DNA from: Rhodoferax bucti
Lineage (GTDB): Bacteria; Pseudomonadota; Gammaproteobacteria; Burkholderiales; Burkholderiaceae_C
NCBI RefSeq assembly: GCF_005876985.1
Contig: NZ_VAHD01000001.1
Location: forward strand, 620,001-684,000
Direction of reading: 5' to 3'
Length of the DNA stretch: 64,000 nucleotides
The notes beneath the pieces are model-generated. The model was not told the origin of the DNA and ran no database searches. It worked only from the letters and a program-made list of their open reading frames with translations. The stretch's first letter is position 1, and every line of letters begins with the position of its first letter. Of this stretch, positions 27,697-35,320 are shown piece after piece. The translations under genes were made by a program, and so were the position numbers.

Positions 27697-27750
27697 CTAA
27701 AGCCCTCAAGCGCACGTAGAGTCTGCGCGAGCAGCTCCTATTTCAATAGC
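27697..27750 (-). repeat. Dispersed hairpin repeat, copy 4 (nagA 3' end)
   Basis: On the minus strand: GTGCTATTGAAATAGGAGC, then TGCTCGCGC and, further on, GTGCGCTTGAGGGC. The nagA stop codon TAG lies within its left end. Confidence 0.7.
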
Positions 27751-28868
27751 ACTTCGTTGCCTTCGACGCATACCGCCTGCACCTGCAAGTCGCGGTTGAG
27801 CACCACCGCATCGGCCCAGGCGCCGGGCTGCAGGCGGCCCCGGTCGGATAAGCCCATGTGGTCGGCAGCATAGGTGGACACGCGGCAGCTCGCGTCTGCC
27901 AGGCTCAGGCCGAGTGTGGTGACGAGGTTGCGCAGCGCCTGGTCCATGCTGAGCACCGAGCCGGCCAGCGTGCCATCGGCCAGGCGCACACCGCCCATGC
28001 ACTTGGTGACGGTGTGGCGGCCCAGCTTGTAGTCGCCATCGGGCATGCCGGCAGCCGAGGTGGAGTCGGTCACGCAATACAGCTTGGGTATCGCGCGCAG
28101 CGCCGCGTGGATGGCGCCGGGGTGCACATGCAGCAGGTCGGGGATGACCTCGGCAAACTCGGCATGCGCCAGCGCCGCCCCCACCATGCCGGGCTCACGA
28201 TGGTGCAGGGCCGACATGGCGTTAAACAAATGGGTAAAGCCCGTAGCCCCGCAGCGCAGCGCAGCCACGCCCTGCTCGTAACTACCGGTGGTGTGGCCCA
28301 GCTGCACTTTGAAACCCTCGGCCACCAGCTGCGCAATCAGCGCCTCGTTACCACCCACCTCGGGCGCCAGCGTGATCAGGCGGATAGGCGCGAGCGCATG
28401 CAGGCGGTGGATTTCGTCAAAGCTGGCCGGCCGTGCAAATGGCGGCTGTGCGCCCAAGCGCGCCTCGCTGATGTAGGGCCCCTCCAGGTGCACACCCAGC
28501 ACCCGGGCGGCGTTGGGCGCAGGCGCGGCGCACAAGGGCGCGAGTGCGGCAAAGGCGGCATCCAGATCGCTTTGCGGCGCGGTCATGGTGGTGGCCAAGA
28601 GTGAAGTGGTGCCGTGCTGCGCATGCAGACGCGCCACGTGCCAGGCAGCGTCGCCGCCTTCCATGATGTCGTGCCCCGCGCCGCCGTGCACATGCAGGTC
28701 AATAAAGCCGGGCAGCACGATGGGCGCACTGCTCTCGCGCACTTGGGCCTCGCTCACCGGCTCGCCGGTGATAGCGGCAATGCGGCCGTCTGCGCCCAGG
28801 TGCAGGCTGCCGTGCACAAAGCCGGCGGGGGTGAGGATGTGGCCTTGCAAAGAAGTGCGTGCGCTCAT
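27738..28868 (-). CDS. nagA: N-acetylglucosamine-6-phosphate deacetylase
   Basis: 376 residues of the amidohydrolase superfamily. The metal-binding strand is GFIDLHVHGGAGHD, later metal or substrate motifs are LGHTTGSYEQ and THLFNAMSALHHREPG, and the catalytic aspartate region is TDSTSAAGMPDGDYKLG. It removes acetate from N-acetylglucosamine 6-phosphate to give glucosamine 6-phosphate, the substrate of the SIS enzyme. The ATG overlaps the GntR gene stop (ATGA). A longer frame adds unrelated residues. The stop codon is inside a dispersed repeat. Confidence 0.95.
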   Translation of the reverse strand: MSARTSLQGHILTPAGFVHGSLHLGADGRIAAITGEPVSEAQVRESSAPIVLPGFIDLHVHGGAGHDIMEGGDAAWHVARLHAQHGTTSLLATTMTAPQSDLDAAFAALAPLCAAPAPNAARVLGVHLEGPYISEARLGAQPPFARPASFDEIHRLHALAPIRLITLAPEVGGNEALIAQLVAEGFKVQLGHTTGSYEQGVAALRCGATGFTHLFNAMSALHHREPGMVGAALAHAEFAEVIPDLLHVHPGAIHAALRAIPKLYCVTDSTSAAGMPDGDYKLGRHTVTKCMGGVRLADGTLAGSVLSMDQALRNLVTTLGLSLADASCRVSTYAADHMGLSDRGRLQPGAWADAVVLNRDLQVQAVCVEGNEVLLK

Positions 28869-29596
28869 GGGGTGCTCCGGAGTTCGGCCACAAAGGCGTA
28901 GTAGTCGCTGCGGCAATAGGTTTGGGTGACTTCGATGGCGGCGCCATCTGCGGCGTGGGCCACGCGGCTCACCCACAAGAGCGCGGCGCCTTCGGGCACC
29001 TGCAGGTGGGTAGCAATGCCGGCCATGGCATTGATGGCGCGCAGGTGCTGCACCGCGCGCACGGGGGCGGCGCCACTGCGGGCCAGGTGCAGGTAGAGCG
29101 AGCCGTCCAGCTCCTGCGGGCGGGGCAGCACGCTCAGGGGCAGCGCGCTGTGCTCGTAGGCCATGGGCACGCCATCGGCCAGGCGCAAGCGCAGCAGGCG
29201 TGCCACCTTGGCACCGCGCGGCAGGCCTAGCGCCTCACGCTCGGGCACGGTGGCTACGCCGGACTCGCGGGTGATCCACTGGCTGGCCGGCACATAGCCG
29301 CGCTGGCGCAGCTCCTCTGAAAAACTGGCGAGCTTGCTGGTGGGCTGCTCGATGCGCGGCGCAATGAAGTTGCCCGAGCCATGGCGGCGCACCACCAGGC
29401 CCTGCTCCACCAGCACGTCAATCGCCTTGCGCGCGGTGATGCGCGACACGCCCAGCGACTCGCACAGCACCCGCTCGGAAGGCAGCGCCTGGTCCACCCG
29501 GTAAGTGCCGGCGCGAATGTCCGCCGTAAGCTGGCGGGCCAGCTGCACATACAGCGGGGAGGTGTCTTCAGGGCTGGGGGATAAGGCGGCGGGCAC
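28865..29596 (-). CDS. GntR/HutC-family regulator of N-acetylglucosamine use (NagR/DasR/YvoA type)
   Basis: 243 residues from a GTG. The N-terminal winged helix is LYVQLARQLTADIRAGTYRVDQALPSERVLCESLGVSRITARKAIDVL. The C-terminal UTRA effector domain runs from about 90 to the end. In this family the effector is a phosphorylated amino sugar. It is the first gene of a two-gene unit with nagA and has half-site repeats in its promoter. Confidence 0.9.
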   Translation of the reverse strand: MPAALSPSPEDTSPLYVQLARQLTADIRAGTYRVDQALPSERVLCESLGVSRITARKAIDVLVEQGLVVRRHGSGNFIAPRIEQPTSKLASFSEELRQRGYVPASQWITRESGVATVPEREALGLPRGAKVARLLRLRLADGVPMAYEHSALPLSVLPRPQELDGSLYLHLARSGAAPVRAVQHLRAINAMAGIATHLQVPEGAALLWVSRVAHAADGAAIEVTQTYCRSDYYAFVAELRSTP

Positions 29597-29616
29597 GGGG
29601 GTTTGGGGAGAGGTAC

Positions 29617-29651
29617 AGTGGTCTTATTTATATTACCACTTTAGTACCAGT
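29617..29651. promoter_or_regulatory. Probable GntR operator cluster before the nagA operon
   Basis: AGTGGT at 29617-29622 and ACCACT at 29635-29640 form an inverted pair, and a third half-site TACCAGT lies at 29645-29651. A TATAAA-like -10 falls between them on the minus strand. The TGGT/ACCA half-sites resemble those of amino-sugar GntR regulators. Confidence 0.5.
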
Positions 29652-29694
29652 TTGGCATTCACTCAAGCTGTTATGCGCCGCCACGGAGCGTATT

Positions 29695-29750
29695 GCTATC
29701 AATTCAGAAGCTGCTTGCGCACATTCGGCGGGCGCTAGAGACTAATTTTT
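29695..29750 (+). repeat. Dispersed hairpin repeat, copy 5
   Basis: GCTATCAATTCAGAAGC, TGCTTGCGCACATTC and GGGCGCTAGAG match the family. Intergenic, between the GntR gene and the helicase remnant. Confidence 0.78.
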
Positions 29751-29851
29751 CACAAAACATGGAATTTGAAAGCGCGAATCACTGGAACTTGTGCTTTTAA
29801 GCGGGCATGATGGCGGCCATCTAAAAAAAGCATTCAGGGTGGCAGGTTTTC

Positions 29852-30124
29852 ATGGCGACATTGATTCCGGCAATGAGTTCGTGCGTTTCACGCATGACAG
29901 GTGGCGAACGCAGGGTGGCCGAGCGGCTGGAGCAAAAGCTCGATGACGACTACCTGCTCTGGTACGACGTGCCCATGGGCCCGCGCAATACCCACCCCGA
30001 CTTTTGTGTGCTGCACCCCCCGCCCCGCCGGGGCCTGCTAGTGCCTAGGCAAAAGCATTGGACGCTCAGCAAGATCTCGCAATTCGATAAGAAAAATGTT
30101 CTCGACTGCGCTCTCGCGACTTGA
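29852..30124 (+). pseudogene. N-terminal remnant of a NERD/helicase-type protein
   Basis: 90 residues. The first 60 or so (MATLIPAMSSCVSRMTGGERRVAERLEQKLDDDYLLWYDVPMG, PDFCVLHP, RRGLLV) look like the N-terminal nuclease-like domain of large UvrD/Rep-type or NERD helicases. In those a conserved E-V-K-D-W follows; here it reads PRQKHW, so the catalytic-like motif is lost. The frame stops soon after, where base composition falls sharply. No helicase motifs follow. Best read as a gene truncated by arrival of the AT-rich segment downstream. Confidence 0.65.
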
Positions 30125-30162
30125 ACATCAAGCATTAACAAAGCGTTTTATAAGGGATGGCA

Positions 30163-31008
30163 ATGGCTCTAAAGCACAAGAAGTATTTTCTATTCAGAGT
30201 GAAGTTCATCAGAGATCATCAAAAAGACATACTTGACGATGGTGCTAGCCCAGAGGATATATTCCTCCAAGCAATTAATGAAAAGCCCTCGACAAAACTC
30301 AAAAGAGGTGCGGAGTGGAAGCTTTCTAATATTGAACAAATTGGCACAAACGGAGGAGTATTCGCAGTTGGCAGAATATCCCAGGCAAGCACGGATAGAT
30401 TTGACTTTCAAACAGATGAGTTTGTAGAAGCAACCGACTATCAAGGACCGTTTTCGACCATTTATTTTGACAGAACAATAGGTGTTGTTGCAATTGAAGA
30501 CAAGAGCAAAGTCAACTCTAAAGTCGATGCTACTGCTAAAAGATTGAATGATCTTCTAGATTCAACAGATTCCGTTAAACGACGCAAAGTCAAATGCATC
30601 GTAGACGCGATAAATGATCCGCAAGGATTCATTCAAAAACTGCGAAAAAGCACTCACATCCTTAAATTTAGGGCAACATTTACAGGACCAAACCCCATTG
30701 ACGCCGACGCCTTGTTTCAAAAGCCATTAGAGGTGTATGCCTTGGCAACGAAGGCTGACAAAGGTGCAATTGAGGTTGCCGGATCAAATCTAGACAAAGA
30801 AGTTCTTATCGATGTAACAAGATCCAATGCAGCAACCGGAAACACAGTGACTGCACGCATCGAAACTCATGGTGTTATTGAAACCATTCCTTTAAAAGGG
30901 GTGCGCGCAAACTTCAGCGTACGAACTCCAGAAGAAAGTCGAGTTGTTTTTAATCAGATGCGAGAAAGATACGAACAGGTTCGCTATGAAACACGTGACG
31001 ATAAATAG
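30163..31008 (+). CDS. Unknown protein, first gene of the AT-rich two-gene insert
   Basis: 281 residues (an ATG six bases earlier is possible; AAGGG spacing favours this one). I do not recognise a family. The N-terminus KHKKYFLFRVKF and middle strands (STIYFDRTIGVVAIEDKSKVN) suggest a mixed alpha/beta protein with no membrane segment or signal. The C-terminal part has repeated short strands and ends in a charged helix (EESRVVFNQMRERYEQVRYE). Codon choice is clearly more AT-rich than flanking genes. It overlaps the FRG gene by 23 bases, so the two are probably co-translated. Confidence 0.8.
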   Translation: MALKHKKYFLFRVKFIRDHQKDILDDGASPEDIFLQAINEKPSTKLKRGAEWKLSNIEQIGTNGGVFAVGRISQASTDRFDFQTDEFVEATDYQGPFSTIYFDRTIGVVAIEDKSKVNSKVDATAKRLNDLLDSTDSVKRRKVKCIVDAINDPQGFIQKLRKSTHILKFRATFTGPNPIDADALFQKPLEVYALATKADKGAIEVAGSNLDKEVLIDVTRSNAATGNTVTARIETHGVIETIPLKGVRANFSVRTPEESRVVFNQMRERYEQVRYETRDDK

Positions 31009-31777
31009 CATCGATGAGCTACTCAAAATAGTCAACTCTTATCCGAACAACTTCGCCTTTCGTGGACAGGCCAACTTCAACTGGGGTTTACAAAGCACCC
31101 TCGAAAGAATGGTTCCCCAACACGACAAAAGAAAAGGTTTTGAAGAATATTCCTTGGAGCAATTTCGCTCCAAATTCAAAATTTACTCCAGAGACATGGA
31201 GGTGCCAGAAAAGAAACTTTCATGGCTTTCTCTCATGCAGCACCATGGTGTTCCTACACGACTGCTAGACTTCACTACTAGCCCGTACATTGCGCTTTAC
31301 TTCGCCATCGAGAGCCTCATCCCTATCCCAGGTGAAAGTCTTGCACTATATGCAATCGACTACACAGAGCTAGTCGAAAGATCTTGCGAATACGTAGTGG
31401 CTAGGGATTTGAGTTTTGAAACGTATTCCGGTAGCAAAAATTTCTATAAAAAATGCGAGGAAGCTTTTGAAAAGATCTTAGACAATCGTTCTCATGATGT
31501 ACTTTGGTTTGTTGATCCAGTTCAACTAAACAACCGACTTGAACAACAGGCAGGCACATTTTTAATCTCCGGATCATTCGACAAGTCAATTGAAGAATTG
31601 TTGAATCTAGAGATTTACAGTGAAGTGCACATGGACAAGATATGCATCTCTCACGAGTTTTATAAAAATATTTATGCTCTTCTGCGTAAAGTGAACATTG
31701 GGCCCAAGAATATATACGGCGATCTACACGGCCTAGCGATGGACATTCAATTAGGAATGAAGGTATATAACCTTTAA
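30986..31777 (+). CDS. FRG-domain protein
   Basis: 263 residues. The FRG signature is present: FAFRGQANFNWGLQSTL at 23-39, then LMQHHGVPTRLLDFTTSPYIALYFA at 83-107. The domain is common in mobile and conflict-related genes, but its activity is not settled. The chosen ATG overlaps the end of the preceding gene; an earlier start in the same frame adds 14 residues. AT-rich like its partner and unlike the DUF2130 gene downstream. A defence or toxin role is inference. Confidence 0.88.
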   Translation: MKHVTINSIDELLKIVNSYPNNFAFRGQANFNWGLQSTLERMVPQHDKRKGFEEYSLEQFRSKFKIYSRDMEVPEKKLSWLSLMQHHGVPTRLLDFTTSPYIALYFAIESLIPIPGESLALYAIDYTELVERSCEYVVARDLSFETYSGSKNFYKKCEEAFEKILDNRSHDVLWFVDPVQLNNRLEQQAGTFLISGSFDKSIEELLNLEIYSEVHMDKICISHEFYKNIYALLRKVNIGPKNIYGDLHGLAMDIQLGMKVYNL

Positions 31778-31869
31778 GCTGACTAACGCAAACTAACAGT
31801 TTCCAGTTGACGCGTCACGACATAGCTAAGTGAGAACCTATGTGCGTCCAGTTCTAAGACATCGTATCC

Positions 31870-31922
31870 ACTACGTTTTTGGTAGCTGCTTACGCACACT
31901 CCACAAGGGCTACAGCCCTATT
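31870..31922 (+). repeat. Dispersed hairpin repeat, copy 6
   Basis: GGTAGCTGCTTACGCAC and AAGGGCTACAGCCCTATT. Lies between the AT-rich insert and the DUF2130 gene, near the right edge of the insert. Confidence 0.7.
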
Positions 31923-31945
31923 CAATCGATAAACATCCACTCCCC

Positions 31946-33370
31946 ATGCACGAAATCATCTGCCCCCACTGCAGCAAAGCCTTCAAGATCGACGAGGCGG
32001 GGTATGCCGACATCCTCAAGCAGGTGCGCGATGGCGAGTTTGAGCAAGCTTTGCACGAGCGCCTCGAATTGGCCGAGCGCGAAAAGCGCGACGCGATTGC
32101 CTTGGCTAAGGCCGAGGTGACCAATGCGCTGCAAAAGGCTGCGGCTACCAAAGACACCGAGATTCAGGCGCTGAAGGCCCAGCTGGACGCGGGCGAGGTG
32201 GCGCGCAAGCTGGCGGTCACCGAGGCCTTGGGCACCGTGAGCAAAGAGCGCGATGCGCTGGCCAACGAGCTGAAGAACGAATTGGAAAAGGCCCGCAACG
32301 CGCAGCAAGCCGCAGCCCAGTTGGCCGAGGCCAAGCTGGCCCACGCGCTGCAGGCGGAGGCCGCCAAAAAGGACGCCGAGATTCAGGCGCTGCAAGCCAA
32401 GCTGGCGGCCAGCGATGTGGCGCGCCAATTGGCGGTGACAGAGGCCGTGAACCAAGCCGTGGGCGTGGTGGCCCAGGAGCGCGATGCCTTGAGGAGCGAC
32501 CTCAGCCTCATCACCGTCAAAAACCAGCTGGAAGAGAAAGCCATCAAGGAGCAATTCGCCTTGCAGTTGCGCGACCGCGAAGGCGAGATTGAGCGCCTGC
32601 GCGACATGAAGGCGCGGCTATCCACCAAGATGGTGGGCGAGACGCTGGAGCAGCACTGCGAGATTGAGTTCAACCGCATTCGTGCGGCGGCCTTTCAGCG
32701 CGCGCATTTTGAAAAAGACAACGACGCGCGCACCGGTAGCAAGGGCGACTACATTTTTCGTGAGGCGGACGAGCACGGCACCGAGGTCGTTTCCATCATG
32801 TTCGAGATGAAAAACGAGAGCGACGAAACCGCCACCAAGAAGCGGAACGAAGACTTTCTGAGAGAGCTGGACAAGGACCGCACCGAGAAGGCGTGCGAGT
32901 ACGCGGTGCTGGTGTCCCTGCTGGAGCCGGAGAGCGAGCTGTACAACAGCGGCATCGTGGATGTGTCGCACCGCTACCCCAAGATGTATGTGGTGCGGCC
33001 GCAGTTCTTTGTGCCGCTGATCACGCTCTTGCGCAATGCGGCGCTCAACTCGTTGAAGTACAAGTCCGAGCTGGCGATGGTGCGCTCGCAGAACGTGGAC
33101 ATCACCAAGTTTGAGACGCAGCTGGACGAATTCAAAACAGCATTCGGCCGCAACTGGCGCCTGGCCTCTGAGGGCTTTGAAGAAGCCGTGAAGCGCATTG
33201 ACGAAGCCATCAAGGACCTGGAGAAAACCAAGGAAGCGCTGCACAAGTCCGCCAACAACCTTCGCCTGGCCAACGACAAGGCCGACGATCTGACGATCAA
33301 AAAGCTCACCCGCGGCAACCCCACGATGGCGGCCAAGTTTGCGGAGTTGCAGGGGCCTGGCGCTGATTGA
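31946..33370 (+). CDS. DUF2130-family protein (coiled coil plus nuclease-like domain)
   Basis: 474 residues. A short N-terminal CPHC motif (C6, C9) is followed by a long Ala/Glu/Lys coiled coil to about 220. The DUF2130 core follows: [16 protein letters not shown], then [10 protein letters not shown], then IMFEMKNE. The D...ExK spacing in the last two recalls PD-(D/E)xK nucleases, though activity is unproven. A second helical region closes the protein. The coiled coil has an internal duplication (units near 69-105 and 142-182). GC-rich, so probably not part of the AT-rich insert. Confidence 0.88.
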   Translation: MHEIICPHCSKAFKIDEAGYADILKQVRDGEFEQALHERLELAEREKRDAIALAKAEVTNALQKAAATKDTEIQALKAQLDAGEVARKLAVTEALGTVSKERDALANELKNELEKARNAQQAAAQLAEAKLAHALQAEAAKKDAEIQALQAKLAASDVARQLAVTEAVNQAVGVVAQERDALRSDLSLITVKNQLEEKAIKEQFALQLRDREGEIERLRDMKARLSTKMVGETLEQHCEIEFNRIRAAAFQRAHFEKDNDARTGSKGDYIFREADEHGTEVVSIMFEMKNESDETATKKRNEDFLRELDKDRTEKACEYAVLVSLLEPESELYNSGIVDVSHRYPKMYVVRPQFFVPLITLLRNAALNSLKYKSELAMVRSQNVDITKFETQLDEFKTAFGRNWRLASEGFEEAVKRIDEAIKDLEKTKEALHKSANNLRLANDKADDLTIKKLTRGNPTMAAKFAELQGPGAD

Positions 33371-33406
33371 GCTTGGGTTCCTAAATTTTGATTCGCGCGG
33401 TGAATT

Positions 33407-33460
33407 GCTCTGTTTTTTATAGCTGTTTGCGCTTATCCCACAAGCGCTATGGCCCTATTT
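33407..33460 (+). repeat. Dispersed hairpin repeat, copy 7 (fic 3' end)
   Basis: TATAGCTGTTTGCGC and AAGCGCTATGGCCCTATTT. Its right end supplies the TAG stop of the minus-strand Fic gene. Confidence 0.75.
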
Positions 33461-34582
33461 GGCCAATATATACGCCGTACTGCGCCCCCCGCCCTCCAGC
33501 CTGGCCAGCACACCGCGCGCCAGCATGTCGTTGATGTCGCGCAGCGCTGTGTCTGCAGAGCATTTGCCAATGGCCGCCCACTTGGCGTTGGTGAGCTTGC
33601 CCTCCATGCCGTCTAGCACTTTGTTCAACACCAGCGTTTGCCGCGCGTTCATGGGCGTGCCCGCCCAGCGCTGCCAGAACTGGGCTTTGTCAAGCACACC
33701 GCCCAGCAAGCCATCGGCGCCCTGCACGGCCCGCAGCAGACAGGCCAAAAACCAATCCAGCCACGGCGTGACATCCAGCGTGCCGCGTTGGGTGGCTTCC
33801 AGCTGGTCGTAATACTGTTTGCGCTCGCGCTGTATCTGGGCACTGAGGCTGTAGAAGCGCTGTGCCGTACCTTCGGCGCGCGCCAGCGCCATGTCGCCCA
33901 CAGCACGGCTGATCCGGCCATTGCCGTCGTCAAACGGGTACAGGGTAACAAGCCACAGGTGGGCCAGGCCAGCGTGGATAAGTGCGTCGCCCGCAGGGGC
34001 GGCGTTGAACCATTGCAAGAAGGCAGCCGTCTCTGCGGGCAGTGCATTGGCGGGCGGGGCCTCAAAGTGCACCTTTTCGCGGCCCACGGGGCCTGACACC
34101 ACTTGCATAGGGCCTGCGGCATCGTTACGCCACGCACCCACCTGGATGCGCACCCGGCCGCTGTAGCCGGTGGGGAACAGCGCCGCATGCCAGCCAAACA
34201 GGCGCTCGGCCGTAAGCGGCTGGGCGTGCTGCTGGGTGGCGTCTAGCACCATGTCCACCACGCCATCTACATGTCGGTCGGCGGGCGCCAGCGCACCGAT
34301 GTCCACCCCCAGCCTACGGGCAATCGACGAGCGCACGGCGTCCAGGTTGAGCGCCTCGCCTTCGATGGCGCTGGTGGTGATGACTTCTTGGGTGAGGGCT
34401 TGCAGCGTGGCCTGGTCGCGTTGCGCCAGCCCCAGCTCAGCCATGCGCCCCGCCAGGTGGCCCTGCGCGCGGTGCACCTGCGCTAGCGGCGCGGCCAGCG
34501 CAGCCGCGTCAAACCGCCACTGCGGCCAGTCGGGACGCTGCCAGATATAAGTGCGACGGGGTTGGAACTTGTGGGGGTGCAT
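33455..34582 (-). CDS. Fic-family protein with Tyr in place of the catalytic His
   Basis: 375 residues: an N-terminal region (YIWQRPDWP), an inhibitory-helix motif TSAIEG at 70-75 (class II pattern S/T-x3-E-G), the Fic core, and a C-terminal winged-helix-like part. Active Fic enzymes transfer AMP from ATP using HPFDDGNGRISR; here the motif reads YPFDDGNGRISR, with Y215 (codon TAC) where His (CAC) is expected. The rest of the motif is intact. Start chosen at ATG; a GTG eight codons upstream is possible. A palindrome lies just before it. Likely inactive as an AMP transferase, or altered. Confidence 0.9.
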   Translation of the reverse strand: MHPHKFQPRRTYIWQRPDWPQWRFDAAALAAPLAQVHRAQGHLAGRMAELGLAQRDQATLQALTQEVITTSAIEGEALNLDAVRSSIARRLGVDIGALAPADRHVDGVVDMVLDATQQHAQPLTAERLFGWHAALFPTGYSGRVRIQVGAWRNDAAGPMQVVSGPVGREKVHFEAPPANALPAETAAFLQWFNAAPAGDALIHAGLAHLWLVTLYPFDDGNGRISRAVGDMALARAEGTAQRFYSLSAQIQRERKQYYDQLEATQRGTLDVTPWLDWFLACLLRAVQGADGLLGGVLDKAQFWQRWAGTPMNARQTLVLNKVLDGMEGKLTNAKWAAIGKCSADTALRDINDMLARGVLARLEGGGRSTAYILAK

Positions 34583-34605
34583 GCGGCGATTATGCGCCTC
34601 ATTCA

Positions 34606-34620
34606 CCGCATTAAATGCGG
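34606..34620. promoter_or_regulatory. Perfect palindrome in the fic promoter
   Basis: CCGCATT-A-AATGCGG, 24-38 bases before the Fic ATG. The decamer ATTCACCGCA also occurs twice (34601-34610 and 34634-34643). Could be an operator, perhaps for self-control through the C-terminal winged helix. Confidence 0.4.
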
Positions 34621-34705
34621 CAAATAATAGGGCTATTCACCGCAAGACTCAGCCGCATTGCTGAAAATACGCCTCATTTTTTGAGGCGCATGGCCCCGCA
34701 CACGG

Positions 34706-35272
34706 TCACAGACTCTCGCCCCGCCCCAGCTTTGCCAATATCTCCGCCATCCGCTTCTGCCGCGTCTCCGGCCGCTTGGCGCTGGTGAGCCGGTAGTAGA
34801 TGGTGAACAGTTGCTGGCGCTTGAGCGTGCCGTAGAAGGCCAGGGCAGCTGGGTCTTGCTGCAGCGCCGCCAAGAAGTCTTCGGGTATCTCCATGGTGGC
34901 GCTACCGGCGTAGGCACTGGCCCAGCGGCCGTCGGCGCGGGCGGCCTCTACCTGCGCCAGGCCGGGGGCTTGCATCAACCCCTGTGCAATCAGGCGCTCG
35001 GCGTGCTGCACGTTCTTTTGCGACCAGCTGGAGCGCGCGCGGCGCGGCGTCATGCGCTGCAGAAACGCGGTGTCGTCCAGCGCGTTGCGCACGCCGTCGA
35101 TCCAACCCCAGGCGAGGGCGGCGACCACACAGTCGCCCCACGTCACGCTGGGCAGGCCGGCGCCCTTCTTGTAGATGCGCACCCACAGCTCGGGCTCACT
35201 GGCGTGGTTGGCCTGCAGCCACGCGTGGAGTTGTGCGGGTGATTCGAATGTGTGGTGAACCTTGTTGCTCAT
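34706..35272 (-). CDS. YdeI/OmpD-associated family protein
   Basis: 188 residues. The family segments are SPAQLHAWLQANHASEPELWVRIYKK, then GWIDGVRNALDDTAFLQRMTPRRARSSWSQKN, and near the end FYGTLKRQQLFTIYYRLTSAKRPETRQKRMAEI. Members include proteins tied to bacteriocin protection, but the biochemical role is unknown. The ATG falls within the left edge of a dispersed repeat, and no purine-rich ribosome site precedes it. Confidence 0.85.
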   Translation of the reverse strand: MSNKVHHTFESPAQLHAWLQANHASEPELWVRIYKKGAGLPSVTWGDCVVAALAWGWIDGVRNALDDTAFLQRMTPRRARSSWSQKNVQHAERLIAQGLMQAPGLAQVEAARADGRWASAYAGSATMEIPEDFLAALQQDPAALAFYGTLKRQQLFTIYYRLTSAKRPETRQKRMAEILAKLGRGESL

Positions 35273-35320
35273 GTTTTGATAGCTGCTTGCGCAATTTCCA
35301 TAAGCGCTAGCGGCTGATAT
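35267..35320 (+). repeat. Dispersed hairpin repeat, copy 8 (yjjJ 3' end / ydeI start)
   Basis: TTTTGATAGCTGCTTGCGC and AAGCGCTAGCGG. This copy shows the hairpin best: GCTTGCGC pairs with GCGCTAGC, with one mismatch. It supplies the yjjJ stop codon on the minus strand and touches the start of the YdeI-like gene. Confidence 0.82.

Noticed and set aside
29852..31800. Classical insertion sequence at the AT-rich insert
   Set aside because: No transposase, terminal inverted repeats or target-site duplication could be found at the edges.
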